DNA from: Metridium senile
Lineage: Eukaryota; Cnidaria; Anthozoa; Actiniaria; Metridiidae
Reading direction: 5' to 3'
DNA: 64,000 bases
Assembly: GCA_949775045.1 (NCBI GenBank)
Contig: OX459100.1
Coordinates: 1,026,501-1,090,500, forward strand
In this document: one piece after another, positions 1-10,800 of the stretch
Position numbering within the stretch: position 1 is the first letter of the stretch
Layout of the letters: each line of letters begins with the position of its first letter
Made by a program: the position numbers and the translations under genes
The notes under the pieces: generated by a model
Database searches by the model: none
What the model saw: the letters and a program-made list of their open reading frames with translations, nothing else
What the model was told of the DNA's origin: nothing

Positions 1-11
1 TACTTAATCTA

Positions 12-1499
12 ATGTCTCTACAATCAAGTTTCAATCCTGACGAAGACCTTACAAAATTTCTTCATTTAGTTCTGGACAATGCAGAGCAGGCTCTACTTGG
101 AGACTGCTCCTCGAATAGTTTACAAATTCAGACCGTTGTCGATCAAACGATTGGTTTGCTTCGATCCTTGGCTGAAAACGACAATGAATTCCACGACTAC
201 TGGAGCTCTCTAGCAAGTGCATTTTACGATGTTTTTCAGTCCTTGCAGGAGCAACATTTAAAACTGCACAAAAGGCCAACTGCTGTAGCTCAAGTGCCTG
301 TTGACTCTAAGCGCACTGGTAGACCTGGAAGACCATCATTACAAATTCCACAAGAAATGCTAGAGGACCTGAGAGGTTTTGGTTTTTCCTGGCAGAAAAT
401 AGCCGATATATTGGGAGTGTCGCGCTGGACTGTCTCTAGGAGATTAAAGGAGTATAATTTACAATCAATGAGTGGTTTCAGCTCATTGTCTGATGGGGAA
501 CTAGATGAAAAGGTATCTGAATATATGAATGAACATGGCAAAACTACAGGACAGGTATACATGAGTGGTTACCTCAGATCAAAGGGGCTGAGAGTACAAA
601 GGAGTAGAGTAAGGGAGAGCATAGCAAGGCTGGATCCTGAAAATGCAGCTTTGCGATGGGGAGCAGTTGTAAGACGAAGAACTTACCAAGTTCCTTGGCC
701 TAATTCCTTGTGGCATCTTGATGGACATCACTCTCTCATACGCTGGGGGCTAGTTGTCCATGGCTGCATAGATGGCTTTTCTAGACGGATCATGTTTCTT
801 CATTGCAGTTCAAACAACTTATCAGAAACAGTGCTATCCCTTTTTCTAAATGTTATTGAGAAAGATAGACTTTGGCCTTCCCGAATTCGTGTCGACAAAG
901 GTGTAGAAAATGTTTTGATTTGTGATGCTATGGTGGATGCAAGAGGACCAAATAGGGGGAGCTTTATTGCTGGGCCTTCTACTCACAATCAAAGAATAGA
1001 ACGGCTGTGGAGGGACGTGTTTCGTTGTGTTGTCCACTATTTTTATTATCTGTTCTATGCTTTAGAAGATACTGGCAAATTAAATATTGAAGATCCCACT
1101 AACATGTTTGCACTTCATTATGTCTTTCTTGCAAGAATCAATAAAGCACTTCATCAATACCTGGAAACCTTCAATAATCATGGTATCCGAACTGCTAATA
1201 ACTGGTCTCCATATCAAATGTGGATGAATGGAATGCTTCATGATGATAATCCATTATCACATGACTGCCTTGATGAAGACCCAGATGACCTGGTATTCTA
1301 TGGCTATGATCCACAGGGACCTTCCCCATTTGATGATAGTGATAACAATGTCACAGTATCTCCAGTAGAGATATCAATGGAAGATGAAGTTTTGCAGATT
1401 CTTAAACAGGAAATAGATCCATTGGCATCCTCTACAGAGATGGGTATGGAAATTTACACGAATGCCTTGGACCTAGTTAAACAAACTATAAACGTGTAA
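12..1499 (+). CDS. DDE integrase-core transposase, intronless, 495 aa
   Basis: This encodes a transposase of the eukaryotic integrase-core (rve-fold) type found as multicopy genes in fish and cnidarians. A GRPGRPS basic stretch precedes a helix-turn-helix at about residues 126-149 (WQKIADILGVSRWTVSRRLK). The catalytic domain follows, with the acidic triad visible as D237 (WHLDGHH), D295 (RVDKGVEN) and E330 (NQRIERLW). The spacing of 57 and 34 residues resembles the DD(34-35)E of IS3-type and retroviral integrases. The C-terminal tail is acidic. The frame is unbroken, so the enzyme may be functional. The reading frame has no stop in the 11 bases before the ATG, so the start could lie outside the window. 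It converges on the HECT gene, which is probably part of the same element. Placement in the IS3-like eukaryotic transposon group is from memory. Confidence 0.85.
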   Translation: MSLQSSFNPDEDLTKFLHLVLDNAEQALLGDCSSNSLQIQTVVDQTIGLLRSLAENDNEFHDYWSSLASAFYDVFQSLQEQHLKLHKRPTAVAQVPVDSKRTGRPGRPSLQIPQEMLEDLRGFGFSWQKIADILGVSRWTVSRRLKEYNLQSMSGFSSLSDGELDEKVSEYMNEHGKTTGQVYMSGYLRSKGLRVQRSRVRESIARLDPENAALRWGAVVRRRTYQVPWPNSLWHLDGHHSLIRWGLVVHGCIDGFSRRIMFLHCSSNNLSETVLSLFLNVIEKDRLWPSRIRVDKGVENVLICDAMVDARGPNRGSFIAGPSTHNQRIERLWRDVFRCVVHYFYYLFYALEDTGKLNIEDPTNMFALHYVFLARINKALHQYLETFNNHGIRTANNWSPYQMWMNGMLHDDNPLSHDCLDEDPDDLVFYGYDPQGPSPFDDSDNNVTVSPVEISMEDEVLQILKQEIDPLASSTEMGMEIYTNALDLVKQTINV

Positions 1500-1950
1500 C
1501 ATGATATACATCAATGCATTCACACTCAAATGGTCATTTGTCATCATTGTACATGTAAGTGACAAACCATAAGGAATAATAGCTGGATGAGAGAAACCAA
1601 CCAAAATAAAAATTGTTCACACCCCCAGTTACTGTATTTCAAATAGTTTGTCAGCGCTTTTCTGAAATAGATCAATAATTATCAATGTATAAGATCAAAC
1701 AACTTTTATTCATCATTATCAAGATATAGTCAACAAAGCAAATATCCATGTAAAAACTACATAAATTTAACAATCATTTTGTTTTTGTTGTCATTGAGAT
1801 TGATTTTCATGAACCCTTGAAATACATGTAGTTGTTAACTAATGGTAACATTTAACTACTACACATTTTTGCTAATGTTTACAAGTTTATGTAAACCACT
1901 CTATCATTTTTATAGTCGTTAAACTTAAACTGTAAAATAATTAGCTATTA

Positions 1951-2115
1951 AGAGTGGTTTTAACTGGACTGTGAAATAGTTACCAAGCTATTAATAGACA
2001 CTAGTATACCCTAAGTCATAAAATACTCAGTGTATTCTTTTGTTTGAATATGACTATTAGACACAGACTACACTGACTATTAGTAATTGTTTTACAGTCC
2101 AATGAGAACCACTCT
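1951..2115. mobile_element. MITE, AGAGTGG-terminus family, short copy
   Basis: The left end reads AGAGTGGTTTTAACTGGACTG. The right end is its imperfect inverse, ending in CCACTCT. The element is about 165 bp with no coding capacity. The same ends recur at 2224-2731, 2793, 5646 and 14075-14440. Confidence 0.65.
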
Positions 2116-2223
2116 AAAGCATGATATAGTACTAAGTAGTACAAAATAGCACAAATTGAATAGAGAACAAAGGAATTTGCATTATTTAGTAATACTTAGT
2201 TAGTACGTACTATTTTATTCTTT

Positions 2224-2731
2224 AGAGTGGTTTTCATTAACCCATGAAACACTTTTTTAGCATAATATGCTTTATTACATTTAAAGTACACCTGATGCCT
2301 TTCATTATATTTTGTGAATCTGTTGTACATGAGGTGTATAATAAGTGTACTTAATTTTTCTTTATGTCGACCTCTCCTTTCTGAGATATAAACATTTGAA
2401 ATCTGAAAATGCAAATGAAGTGACATCATTCCAGGCCTCATTAAATATACAAAAGTTCTCTGGAAATAATTATAGCAATTTTTAAAAGCTCAATATCTGT
2501 ATTACAAATATTCACACTACCATTAACATTTTTACTACTTTACAAAAACAAGCTTGCTGTCAGCTTTGAAACAAAACTTCGACAAATTCCTGGGATTTAT
2601 TATACACCTCATGCACAACAGATTTGCAAAATAGCATGAAGGGCGTCAGGTCAATTTAAACTTTGTGTTTTAAAATTATTTGTTCAATAGCACTATTACA
2701 CTTTATTTCACAGGTTAATGAAAACCACTCT
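2224..2731. mobile_element. MITE, AGAGTGG-terminus family, 508 bp
   Basis: The left end is AGAGTGGTTTTCATTAACCC and the right end is the inverse, TTAATGAAAACCACTCT. Both are flanked by TA, which suggests a TA target site, but the superfamily is not certain. A further solitary end of the same family starts at 2793. Confidence 0.7.
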
Positions 2732-3113
2732 AAGTGTTTGCACTCTAGTGGGTAAATAGCCTCAAACTAAAAACTATTAGGTAATATATGTTAGAGTTGT
2801 TTTCATTAACCCAAGAAACAAAGTGAAATAGCTAGAGTGTAACAGATCGTAATTATTGTTAAGACAATAAAATACAAAAGATGAAAATAACAATACCCTG
2901 CTTTCTGCTATTAATGTTAATATTCATCCTTTGGAAATCTATACAACACTGAGGAATTTTAATACCACAAACCTGACATCAAGCATGGAAAGCATGCTAT
3001 TAGATTTATTCATCAAAAGTGTTTATGAAAAACAGAACAATAACAATATAATAATACTAATACAAACTCATAATGTTCATAATACTGTAACTATAGACCC
3101 TTTTAATAAGTCC

Positions 3114-3228
3114 TGAAGTGTTGTGTTTTCCGCGCTTGACGTCAAATTTATTCTTTTCAATTCCTTTCATATTATACAAATTTCTAAAGAATAAATTTGA
3201 CGTCAAGCGCGGAAAACACAACACTTCA
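3114..3228. repeat. Perfect 43-bp inverted repeat with 29-base loop
   Basis: Arms 3114-3156 and 3186-3228 are exact reverse complements, separated by 29 bases. Each arm contains the palindromic CRE-type octamer TGACGTCA (3137-3144 and 3198-3205) and the GC-rich word TCCGCGC. It lies 30 bases beyond the HECT stop codon, between two convergent genes. I see no target-site duplication. It could be a young fold-back MITE, an end of the surrounding transposon, or a shared 3' hairpin. Confidence 0.9.
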
Positions 3229-3257
3229 CAGTTCTATTACCATTATAAATCTGACAT

Positions 3258-6200
3258 TCACTTTGAACCAAAATAAGTGGACAAAAATGCCATGTCATAT
3301 AGAGGGAAAAGCACCTCTACGGCAGGTAACTGTGCATTCAGTGATGGCCTTGGCAGCCGGAGGCAGCAAATGCAAGTGTTTGCACTTGGCAAAAAAGAAT
3401 CTTGTGCCTCATGGAATTGGATGCTTGGATGAATGTGGAATCCAAGGATAGGTTCTTCGTCTGTGCCAGTGGCGAATGTCAAAATGCTTGATAATGACAA
3501 CCCATGTCTTCTACCACCTGAAAACATTGCAACATAATATACATTATTTTGGCTCTTAACATCTTGCAAAAGGCATCGGCACCTATAATTTACAACAATC
3601 TATTGTCTAATTTCTGTTTTGTGCTTGAATTGGGGCTGGTGTCCCAGCACTATTTTGTCCTGCCTCATATCACAGAGCTGCAATTAAAATATGCAAATTA
3701 CAATATAAATGCTCCTTTTCTTATTTCTTAATTTTGTAAGCCAAGAATCAATTATCATTGATATTTTAAGGCAGATTGGGATTTATGGATCTTGCTGATA
3801 GGATTTTTTTTAATTTTGTAAAAAGGAAAAGATTGGTGTAGAGAAATACTGGAAACTAGTAGCTCAATTTGAGAAGCCATTATTTTATGAAGCAATCATA
3901 TTAGGGAATACTTTTGTTTGATTGTTCTAAATATAACCACAACAGCTGACTTATTAGCATTCTCGTACCCAGACCCTTTTCATCATCACTGCCAAAGGCT
4001 CTGGGTTACCCTGTATTTTAAAGGCACCTGATTGGCTGTGATAGGCCCTGTGGGGTCTTGGTAGATTTAATGTACTTACTTGCTACCTCCCTTATGTATT
4101 TTATAAATGCAGCATAGACTTTGTTTTCTAGGGGACGATTGTTTGACCCTTCAGGACTAAATTCGGGTTTCAGTAATTGTGCCAGTTGCGCCACAGTTAG
4201 CTTGTGATCAGTGTTTCGTCTCAATAAATGCAAAAACATTGGTAGTTGACATCCAATCTGTGAAAATGTGAATAGGTTTCTATTAAAAAAACAGTATTCA
4301 ATAAATTATTAAAAAAAGATTTTGATTGATTAAAAAATGAGCTTACAATGACTTGGATAGGTTTGGATTTTTCTTAGCAATCAATCAGTGGTCAATGGGG
4401 GTAGAGTTACGTAAATCACTATAGCAACATGGTGAAAGGCCCAAAAGGAACGAAAATTGACCCATGACATGTAACCTAGCAGCCTCCTACTGTACATACA
4501 GAATAGTCATGTAATGTTCTTACACATGGGATGAAACATGCTTCAAAATGCTCATGATCATTAGAAAATTGGACAACATGCACATTCTCAACTTTTTTAG
4601 ATTTATATTTTTTCATTTATTTAGTTCTTGAACTGGGGGAAAAAAGTTATAACAAAACATGTCAAGATAAGCATCCCTTGAAAGTTTTAGGTTAATTCAT
4701 GTAGCTTAAAACCTGAAGCAATGTAATTTTTTTTCAACTCATCAAAAATAATAATTTAAATTATAACATGATTTTTTGACTGACAAGGTCATGTGATCAC
4801 CAGTTTTAAGGATTAGAAAATGTGTGAATGTTCTCCAATAGTCAACCTTCAAAATAGTATAATAATATTGATGTGTATTTGCAGGAAATAAAAATATCTA
4901 TGTTCTGACAAGGAGATCTACATGTAACCAAGATAATGGACAAAAAGATGATTTTATTAACTCCTACCTGGTGTATTCCAAGAAATTTGAGACCATTTCG
5001 CAAATATTGCATGGATGAATGTGGTGGTGTTGGGGAATTAGAAAACATTTTTTGAAGTATTTCTTCTTCTAAAAATGTAGGCATCTTTCCATTTTGGAGG
5101 ATACTTAGGCCTGTTAATACAGATTTATCAGTAGTTAATTATAACTCAGTAGACTGAGTTAACACATATAGTATTCTTACCAAGTATTTTACCCACTGTG
5201 AGGTAGTCCTCTGCAATGTGATCTTTCAGTCCTTTTTCAAAGTATTTACTGTATATTTCAGAGAGGATAAGTCTAAAAAATTCTTTCCGGGGACCACCTA
5301 AATCTTCAGCTTCCTAAAATGTGTACAATAAAATAGTGATTATAAAACTGTTTTGAATCTAAACAAGCTACATGTACATCAAAATAATAAAACTGCAGGC
5401 ATTTTAATATTATGCTTTAACATCAAAAGACAAAAATCAACAACAAAATAAGACAAGAAAACAACCAATCTTTTAAAACATAATATACACCTATCCAAAA
5501 AAATCTGCAACTTCAAATATATATGTCTTTTGTTTCCCTATTGTTTTATCTCTCAAGAACAAAAGCCATATATATATATATTAAAAATTGCAGAATTTGT
5601 TTGGTTAGTTGTATATAATAATATATAATAATATAATATTGATAGAGTGAACACACTAAACCTGTGAAACAAATAGTACTATTTAGTACTAAATAGTGCT
5701 AATTCATATAATAGAAAACAAAGGATTTAGCTTAGATTAGATAATGGATTCTGATTCTTTCTTTTACTGTAATAGAATTCAACTCTGTTGCATTCCAAAC
5801 AATATGATGCAGTATTTTTTATCAAGTCAGACTGCACTAATAAAAGCAAAATCATTTCAGTACACCACTATAAACATATAAAATACTACATATCAAACAA
5901 AACAAATGGTTTAGTATTGACATACTTCACCATAAAAATCTACTTGAAGGGTTTTTCTCAAATCTTCTGTAGGAACCACTTTCAGTTCATCAAATGCGGT
6001 GTCAAGAAGACTGCTTCTGTCAACCAAGATGTGCAGTGTCGTTCCTTCCGACACTTCACTCACACTTTGAACCTCAAGATTTCTCCCGTAAACAAACTTG
6101 CTTTGGACAAGTCTTAGGATCTCAGTTGGGTTTGAGATGTTACCATCTTTGCAGGACCTCACTGCTTCTTGAGCAAGTTTGTCCATTTCAGGACAAATTT

Positions 6201-6594
6201 CAGAGGCAGGTTGGCTGTTGTTGCTTACTTGAGATGAGCTTTGGCTGTTGTTGCTCACTTGAGATGAGCTTTGGCTGTTGTTGCTCACTTGAGATGAGCT
6301 TTGGCTGTTGTTGCTCACTTGAGATGAGCTTTGGCTGTTGTTGCTCACTTGAGATGAGCTTTGGCTGTTGTTGTTCACTTGAGATGAGCTTTGGCTGTTG
6401 TTGCTCACTTGAGAATAGGCTGGGGCTTGGTTGTTGGTGTAGCTTACTTCAGTAGGTGGCTTATTGGCTTCTTCTTTATCACTCATGTACGAGTTAAGCA
6501 AGCCTAAAGGAATGACAATTACATGGATTAGCAAAAGGTGGTGATCGCTGATGAATGCTGGCATCAATCAAAACAAAAGTCGGTATCCCCCCCC

Positions 6595-6625
<31 letters not shown>

Positions 6626-7312
6626 ACACAATGCACATTTATCATGCCTGTAACACTATCGCTTACCATCATCACTGTCGACGTCAATGCTATCTTTTTT
6701 TTCGGATAACAGGCATTCAAAACCTGCTTTCAGCTTTACATAAATGGCACCTTGACCAGCAACAACTTTCAGCTGTTTGTATCCAAATGAATTGCAGCTC
6801 ACTGGAATTGATAGCTTTCTTCTGGTAGCTCTCAGAAAAACAAAGTCAGAATCTGTAACGATTGGATAGTTAACCCGAGTTGCTTGGCCTATTTTGCTTC
6901 GAATTGTAGCCTCGGAAGCATCAGAGGACAATTCAATTAAACCTCGAAGCATGATTTTATCGTCAGAAATCACCCAGTCGTGTTCGTCTTCGTCGTCTAT
7001 TGAAATTAACACGAACTCAAAGGCTTTTAGATCTTCCTTTTTTGCTTTTTTTTTCTGGTCTCCTTGAGTACTGGTTGCTCTAAGGCGTTCGCGTTTGTTT
7101 AAACGCTTGGTAAGGCCACTTGCTGATTGCGTGGAGAAGTTGAGCATAGATCTTGCTCGTTGCAATGCACTCGATACGTCTGACGGCGACCTTGACGACC
7201 CAGGCCGAGAAGACGAAGCTCCAGCATCAGTCTCTTTTGTTAGAAGCTTGTTCACAAGCTCTGAAGCTTCACCAAGGCAAGTGGATAACTTCGCTAGAGA
7301 TGAAGGATCCAT
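3258..7312 (-). CDS. HECT-domain E3 ubiquitin ligase, G2E3-like, six exons, 645 aa
   Basis: A HECT-type ubiquitin ligase carries ubiquitin as a thioester on its active-site cysteine before transfer to a substrate. Exons in coding order are 7312-6667, 6503-5926, 5313-5181, 5110-4968, 4257-4080 and 3517-3258. All have GT-AG borders and matching phase. The N-terminal 215 residues hold a basic Ser-rich region and an unnamed conserved block (VNYPIVTDSDFVFLRATRR). Next comes an NNSQSSSQVS repeat tract, then the HECT domain from about residue 380. Landmarks are DLRKTLQVDFYGE, DLGGPRKEFFRL, ILQNGKMPTFL, ILTFATGTDE and the catalytic C608 in SANTCICCLRLPR. Upstream ATG 7348 would add 12 residues; I prefer MDPSS at 7312. 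The gene is similar to the multicopy G2/M-phase E3 ligase-like genes of fish and cnidarians, from memory. There are no stops or frameshifts. Confidence 0.82.
5646..5745. mobile_element. MITE remnant in a HECT-gene intron
   Basis: AGAGTGAACACACTAAACCTGTGAAACA followed by ACTATTTAGTACTA words matches the left side of the family around 1951-2731. A matching right end was not found. Confidence 0.4.
6211..6420 (-). repeat. In-frame 30-bp coding minisatellite, seven units
   Basis: Seven contiguous 30-bp units lie inside exon 2 of the HECT gene. Each encodes the decapeptide NNSQSSSQVS with minor changes. Units are nearly identical, which implies recent expansion or homogenisation. The tract is low-complexity Ser/Gln/Asn and probably an unstructured linker before the HECT domain. 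Confidence 0.95.
6586..6630 (+). repeat. Poly-C run followed by (CA)n
   Basis: A run of more than 20 C residues is joined to about nine CA repeats in intron 1 of the HECT gene. It is a simple-sequence tract, prone to length error in assembly. Confidence 0.9.
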
Positions 7313-7399
7313 CTCTATGTGCACATGCAAGATAAACTTCACATGCAAGTCGAAGAAGACTGGGTATTTCTTCAGTCAACCGCTGTACAGTAAATCGTT

Positions 7400-7893
7400 G
7401 AACGATAAAATATTCGTTGAACCAAAAAATCACATTGAATGAAAAATTTTTGTTGAACAAAAAAAAGACATTGAATGAAAACTTTTTGTTGAACAAAAAA
7501 AAAACATTGAATGAAACAGTGTATTGAACATAAAGTATATGCATTGAATTGAATTGAAATAATTACTATTTGAATGAAATATTCGTTCATTGAATATTGC
7601 TACAGTTGGCTTGCCATAGTTTTGCTTATTTGCATTAGATTCAGAGGCTCAGCTGTATGTGTGATTTTCATTTTCCACACGTAATACAAGAGATCCAAAA
7701 CGAAAAAATACGGACTTTGAGAAAGTCTAAGTTTAGGCTTTTACATGGATCATGCTCGTAAGTAACTATAGCTCTTTAATGCCTGTAAAACCTCTTAAAT
7801 TTACTGCCAAATAGTTGCTCAGCAGTCTTTGATGCTGTCACGCAACACTAGACAATTCAGCTTGCGTGACTTGTAAAGTATGATGTAACTTAC
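7400..7893. other. HECT promoter side and MBIP 3' flank
   Basis: Region 7400-7540 contains about three copies of a 37-bp unit built on TTGAACAAAAAAA and CATTGAATGAAA. The rest is AT-rich. I searched the minus strand for the missing MBIP C-terminal exon. The only spliced candidate, TTTTACAG before GCATTAAAG near 7778, gives ten residues and a stop that do not resemble MBIP. Confidence 0.5.
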
Positions 7894-10800
7894 ACGTTGG
7901 TTAAAGTATTCGGGTGACAGGCTTTCCAGGTATAGTATTCTATTTTCCAGTCGTTTTAGATCTTCATAGATGTCCTTTGCAACTGGACCTCCTTGAAAAC
8001 AATATAAAGATTAAAGTAAACCATCACAACAACCAAAGATTGTTACTTACTGACGTTTAGGACAATAATGTTTTTGGATTAAGAAAGGGAGTTGCCGTCT
8101 GTCCCAAATAGCAGTACTGGTAAGTTAATATTCTCTTTTTGCACAGTGAGAGAAGGATTCACATCCTAAATGGCAGTAACACTCTCTTTTATGCAATGAT
8201 TAATGTCCAAAACGTCAGTAAGTAACACTCTCTTTTATACAGTGTTTAAGTTACCATTTTTACTCAGACTGAGGATCTTAACATCCTAAACGTCAGTAAG
8301 ACACTCTGTTTTATATGGTGTACAAGTTACCATTTTTCCAATGAAAAACTAATGTTCCTATAAATGTCAGTAAGTAACACTTTTTTATATGCCGTATAAG
8401 TTACCATTCTTACTTCAATGGAGTATTAATGTCCTCAATGTCAGTAAGTAGCATTCATGTTTTCTATAGTGTAAATGTTATAATTCTAATTGTATCATCT
8501 TTACCTGGTGAAAATCCCACATGTTGTTCTATGTTGTGTAGTCGTTCAGTTACAGAGGACTCAGCGCATAATATCTTTGGTCTACCTGATTGTCTGGTCA
8601 TGTCCGTGACGTTGCCAAGGGCCTTGGCCTCATCTGATGTACTGGTATTGCCAACACGAGTAACTAGAAAAAAAGAGAACATTTCTTTCCCTAATGTTAT
8701 GTTCTTTTGCTTGCTTGTTTGATGGTTGCTTTGTTTGTTTGTTTTATTTTGTTTGTTTGTTTATCTGCTTACTTGTTTGTTTGTTTATTTTTTTGATTTT
8801 TTGTTCATTTGCTTGTTTGTTTATAATTTTGTTTCTCAGTTTGTTTGTTTGTTTGCTTGTTTGATAGTTTTTCTTTGTATTTGGTTGTTTGTTTATCTGC
8901 TTATTTGCTTGTTTGTTTGTTTGCTTACTTGTTTGTTTGTTTGCTTGTTTGTTTGCTTGCTTGCTTGTTTGTTTGTTAGTTAATTTGTTTGTTTGTCTGT
9001 TTGTTTGCTTCTTTGTTTGTCTGTTTGTTTGCTTCTTTGTTTGTTTGTTTGTTTGTTTGTTTACTTATTTGTTTGTTAATTTGTTTGTTCAGTTGTTTGT
9101 CCGTTTGTTTGCTTCTTTGTTTGTTTGTTTGCTTATTTGTTTGTTAATTTGTTTGTTAATTTGTTTGTTTGTTTGCTTGCTTGTTTGCTTGTTTGTTTAG
9201 TAGCTTGTTTGCTTGTCTTGTTGTTTGCTTGCTTGCTGTTCACTTTCTTTCTTGCAGAAGTTGCAAGCCAAAACAGTGTTACCTTTAATGTGACTTTTCT
9301 GTCCAAATCTTGGCACAAAGATTGCATCAGTTCTGGCACAACTACAAGCTGGAAAGCAACATGTTCAAAAGATCAATAAGAGATAATCAGATCACTGAAC
9401 GGAAATACTAATAAGGAGAACAATTATAAAACAAAAGATCAATCTCTATACTTCCTCACTTGAGGTGTTTTACACTAGCTGTGTAATTTTCTCAGAAATT
9501 TGTCTAGCAATGCTTGAAAATGTGAGGTTGAAAGTTGCTGAGTTGTATTGCAAAACTTTAAGGTACAACTTGTGTCGCAACAGCATTGCAAAATTGCACT
9601 GTGTAAGCACTGACCCTTACAAGTTTGTATCACAAGTTTTTGTTACATATTTGACAGTGTATCTGTCACAATTTTAGGTCAATTTTATCACCACTACTTA
9701 TTCTTTTTGGGGTTACACTTCAAAGGTGTGATTCGAAGTGCTAAGAAATCTGGAATATAGTCCTATTACCCTGGTTTTCCTGGCTTGTATCCACTATGCT
9801 ACAAAATTCACGTTTGTTAACTAAGTCCACTTCATTCTGCTTCTGTTGAATGAATGCTGATATTCTTCTATCAATCTGAAAGTGAGTTTGAAATGATGAG
9901 TATCTTAAGCTAGCAAAGCAGTACATGTAAACATGCAACTTTACTGTAATTGAATAAATGGATGCATGGATGACTGGATGGATGAATAAATGGAGCAATA
10001 AATGAATGAATGGATGAATCAATTAATTAATGGATGGATGAATGAATGAATAAGTGAATGGATGAGTAAATGAATGAATGGATGGATGAATGAATAAATG
10101 GATGATTGAATGGATGGATGAATGGATGGATGAATGAATAAATGGATGAATGAGTGCCTGAATGAATGATTCAATTGATTAATGAATGAATTGATGAATA
10201 AATGAATGATTGAACAAATGATTCAGTGAATGAATAAGTGGATGGTGATTATGATTTGACAGAGAATAACTGAGTATATTAACCTCTGACTTGTCGGCTT
10301 TAACTTGCACTAATGACCAGTCAATATCATCTTGTTCCACCTTGGCTTTCTTTAATGGTGATACAGCTATAGGTTCATTTTTGTACTGTGCATGAAGGCT
10401 CTATGAAGAGAACAAATGAAAAAAGAAATGTGCTGACATTTTGTCTGCAAACCATACATTTCTTTGTATCATTTGAATGGCTGTAAGCTCATCAACTTAT
10501 ATGGTGAATACAGCAATCAAACAACTGTTGATGGATGCGTAGCAAAATGTTCAAGCAGTAAATTTGCCATTGTTAACATTATAAATTTCTGACTACAGTG
10601 ATCGAAGTTGATTTGTGCATGCTTGGTCCTTTGATCTCTGCGTTTGTGTTGTGTCACCATCAAAATTTAGGCATTTGTACCTTGGTCAATCATCACAATA
10701 TGAAACACTGCAATATAGTGTTTGCAATCTATAAACAGACTGCATGTTGTACCTGTAGTTGTTTGATTAAGCTTTGAACCAAGACTAGAGTATCTACATC

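Larger units (their letters stand above)
1500..3113. other. Intergenic spacer with nested MITEs
   Basis: This separates the convergent integrase and HECT genes. I see no coding exon. It is filled with short inverted-repeat elements carrying the AGAGTGGTTTTCATTAACC terminus and with runs built from ACTATTTAGTACTA-like words. Confidence 0.6.

Noticed and set aside
5994..6455. Plus-strand 153-residue Cys-rich repeat protein
   Set aside because: Antisense of the NNSQSSSQVS coding repeat; the minus-strand frame is supported by splicing into the HECT exons.
9133..9339. MBIP exon 5 read from the TTGTAG acceptor (VPELMQSL frame)
   Set aside because: That frame gives the wrong phase for the next exon; the TTCCAG acceptor seven bases earlier gives the conserved CARTDAIF sequence and correct phase.
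8726..9379. Long frames reading LFVCLFVCLF, resembling membrane proteins
   Set aside because: Produced by the TTTG/CTTG microsatellite; frames stay open only because the repeat lacks stops.
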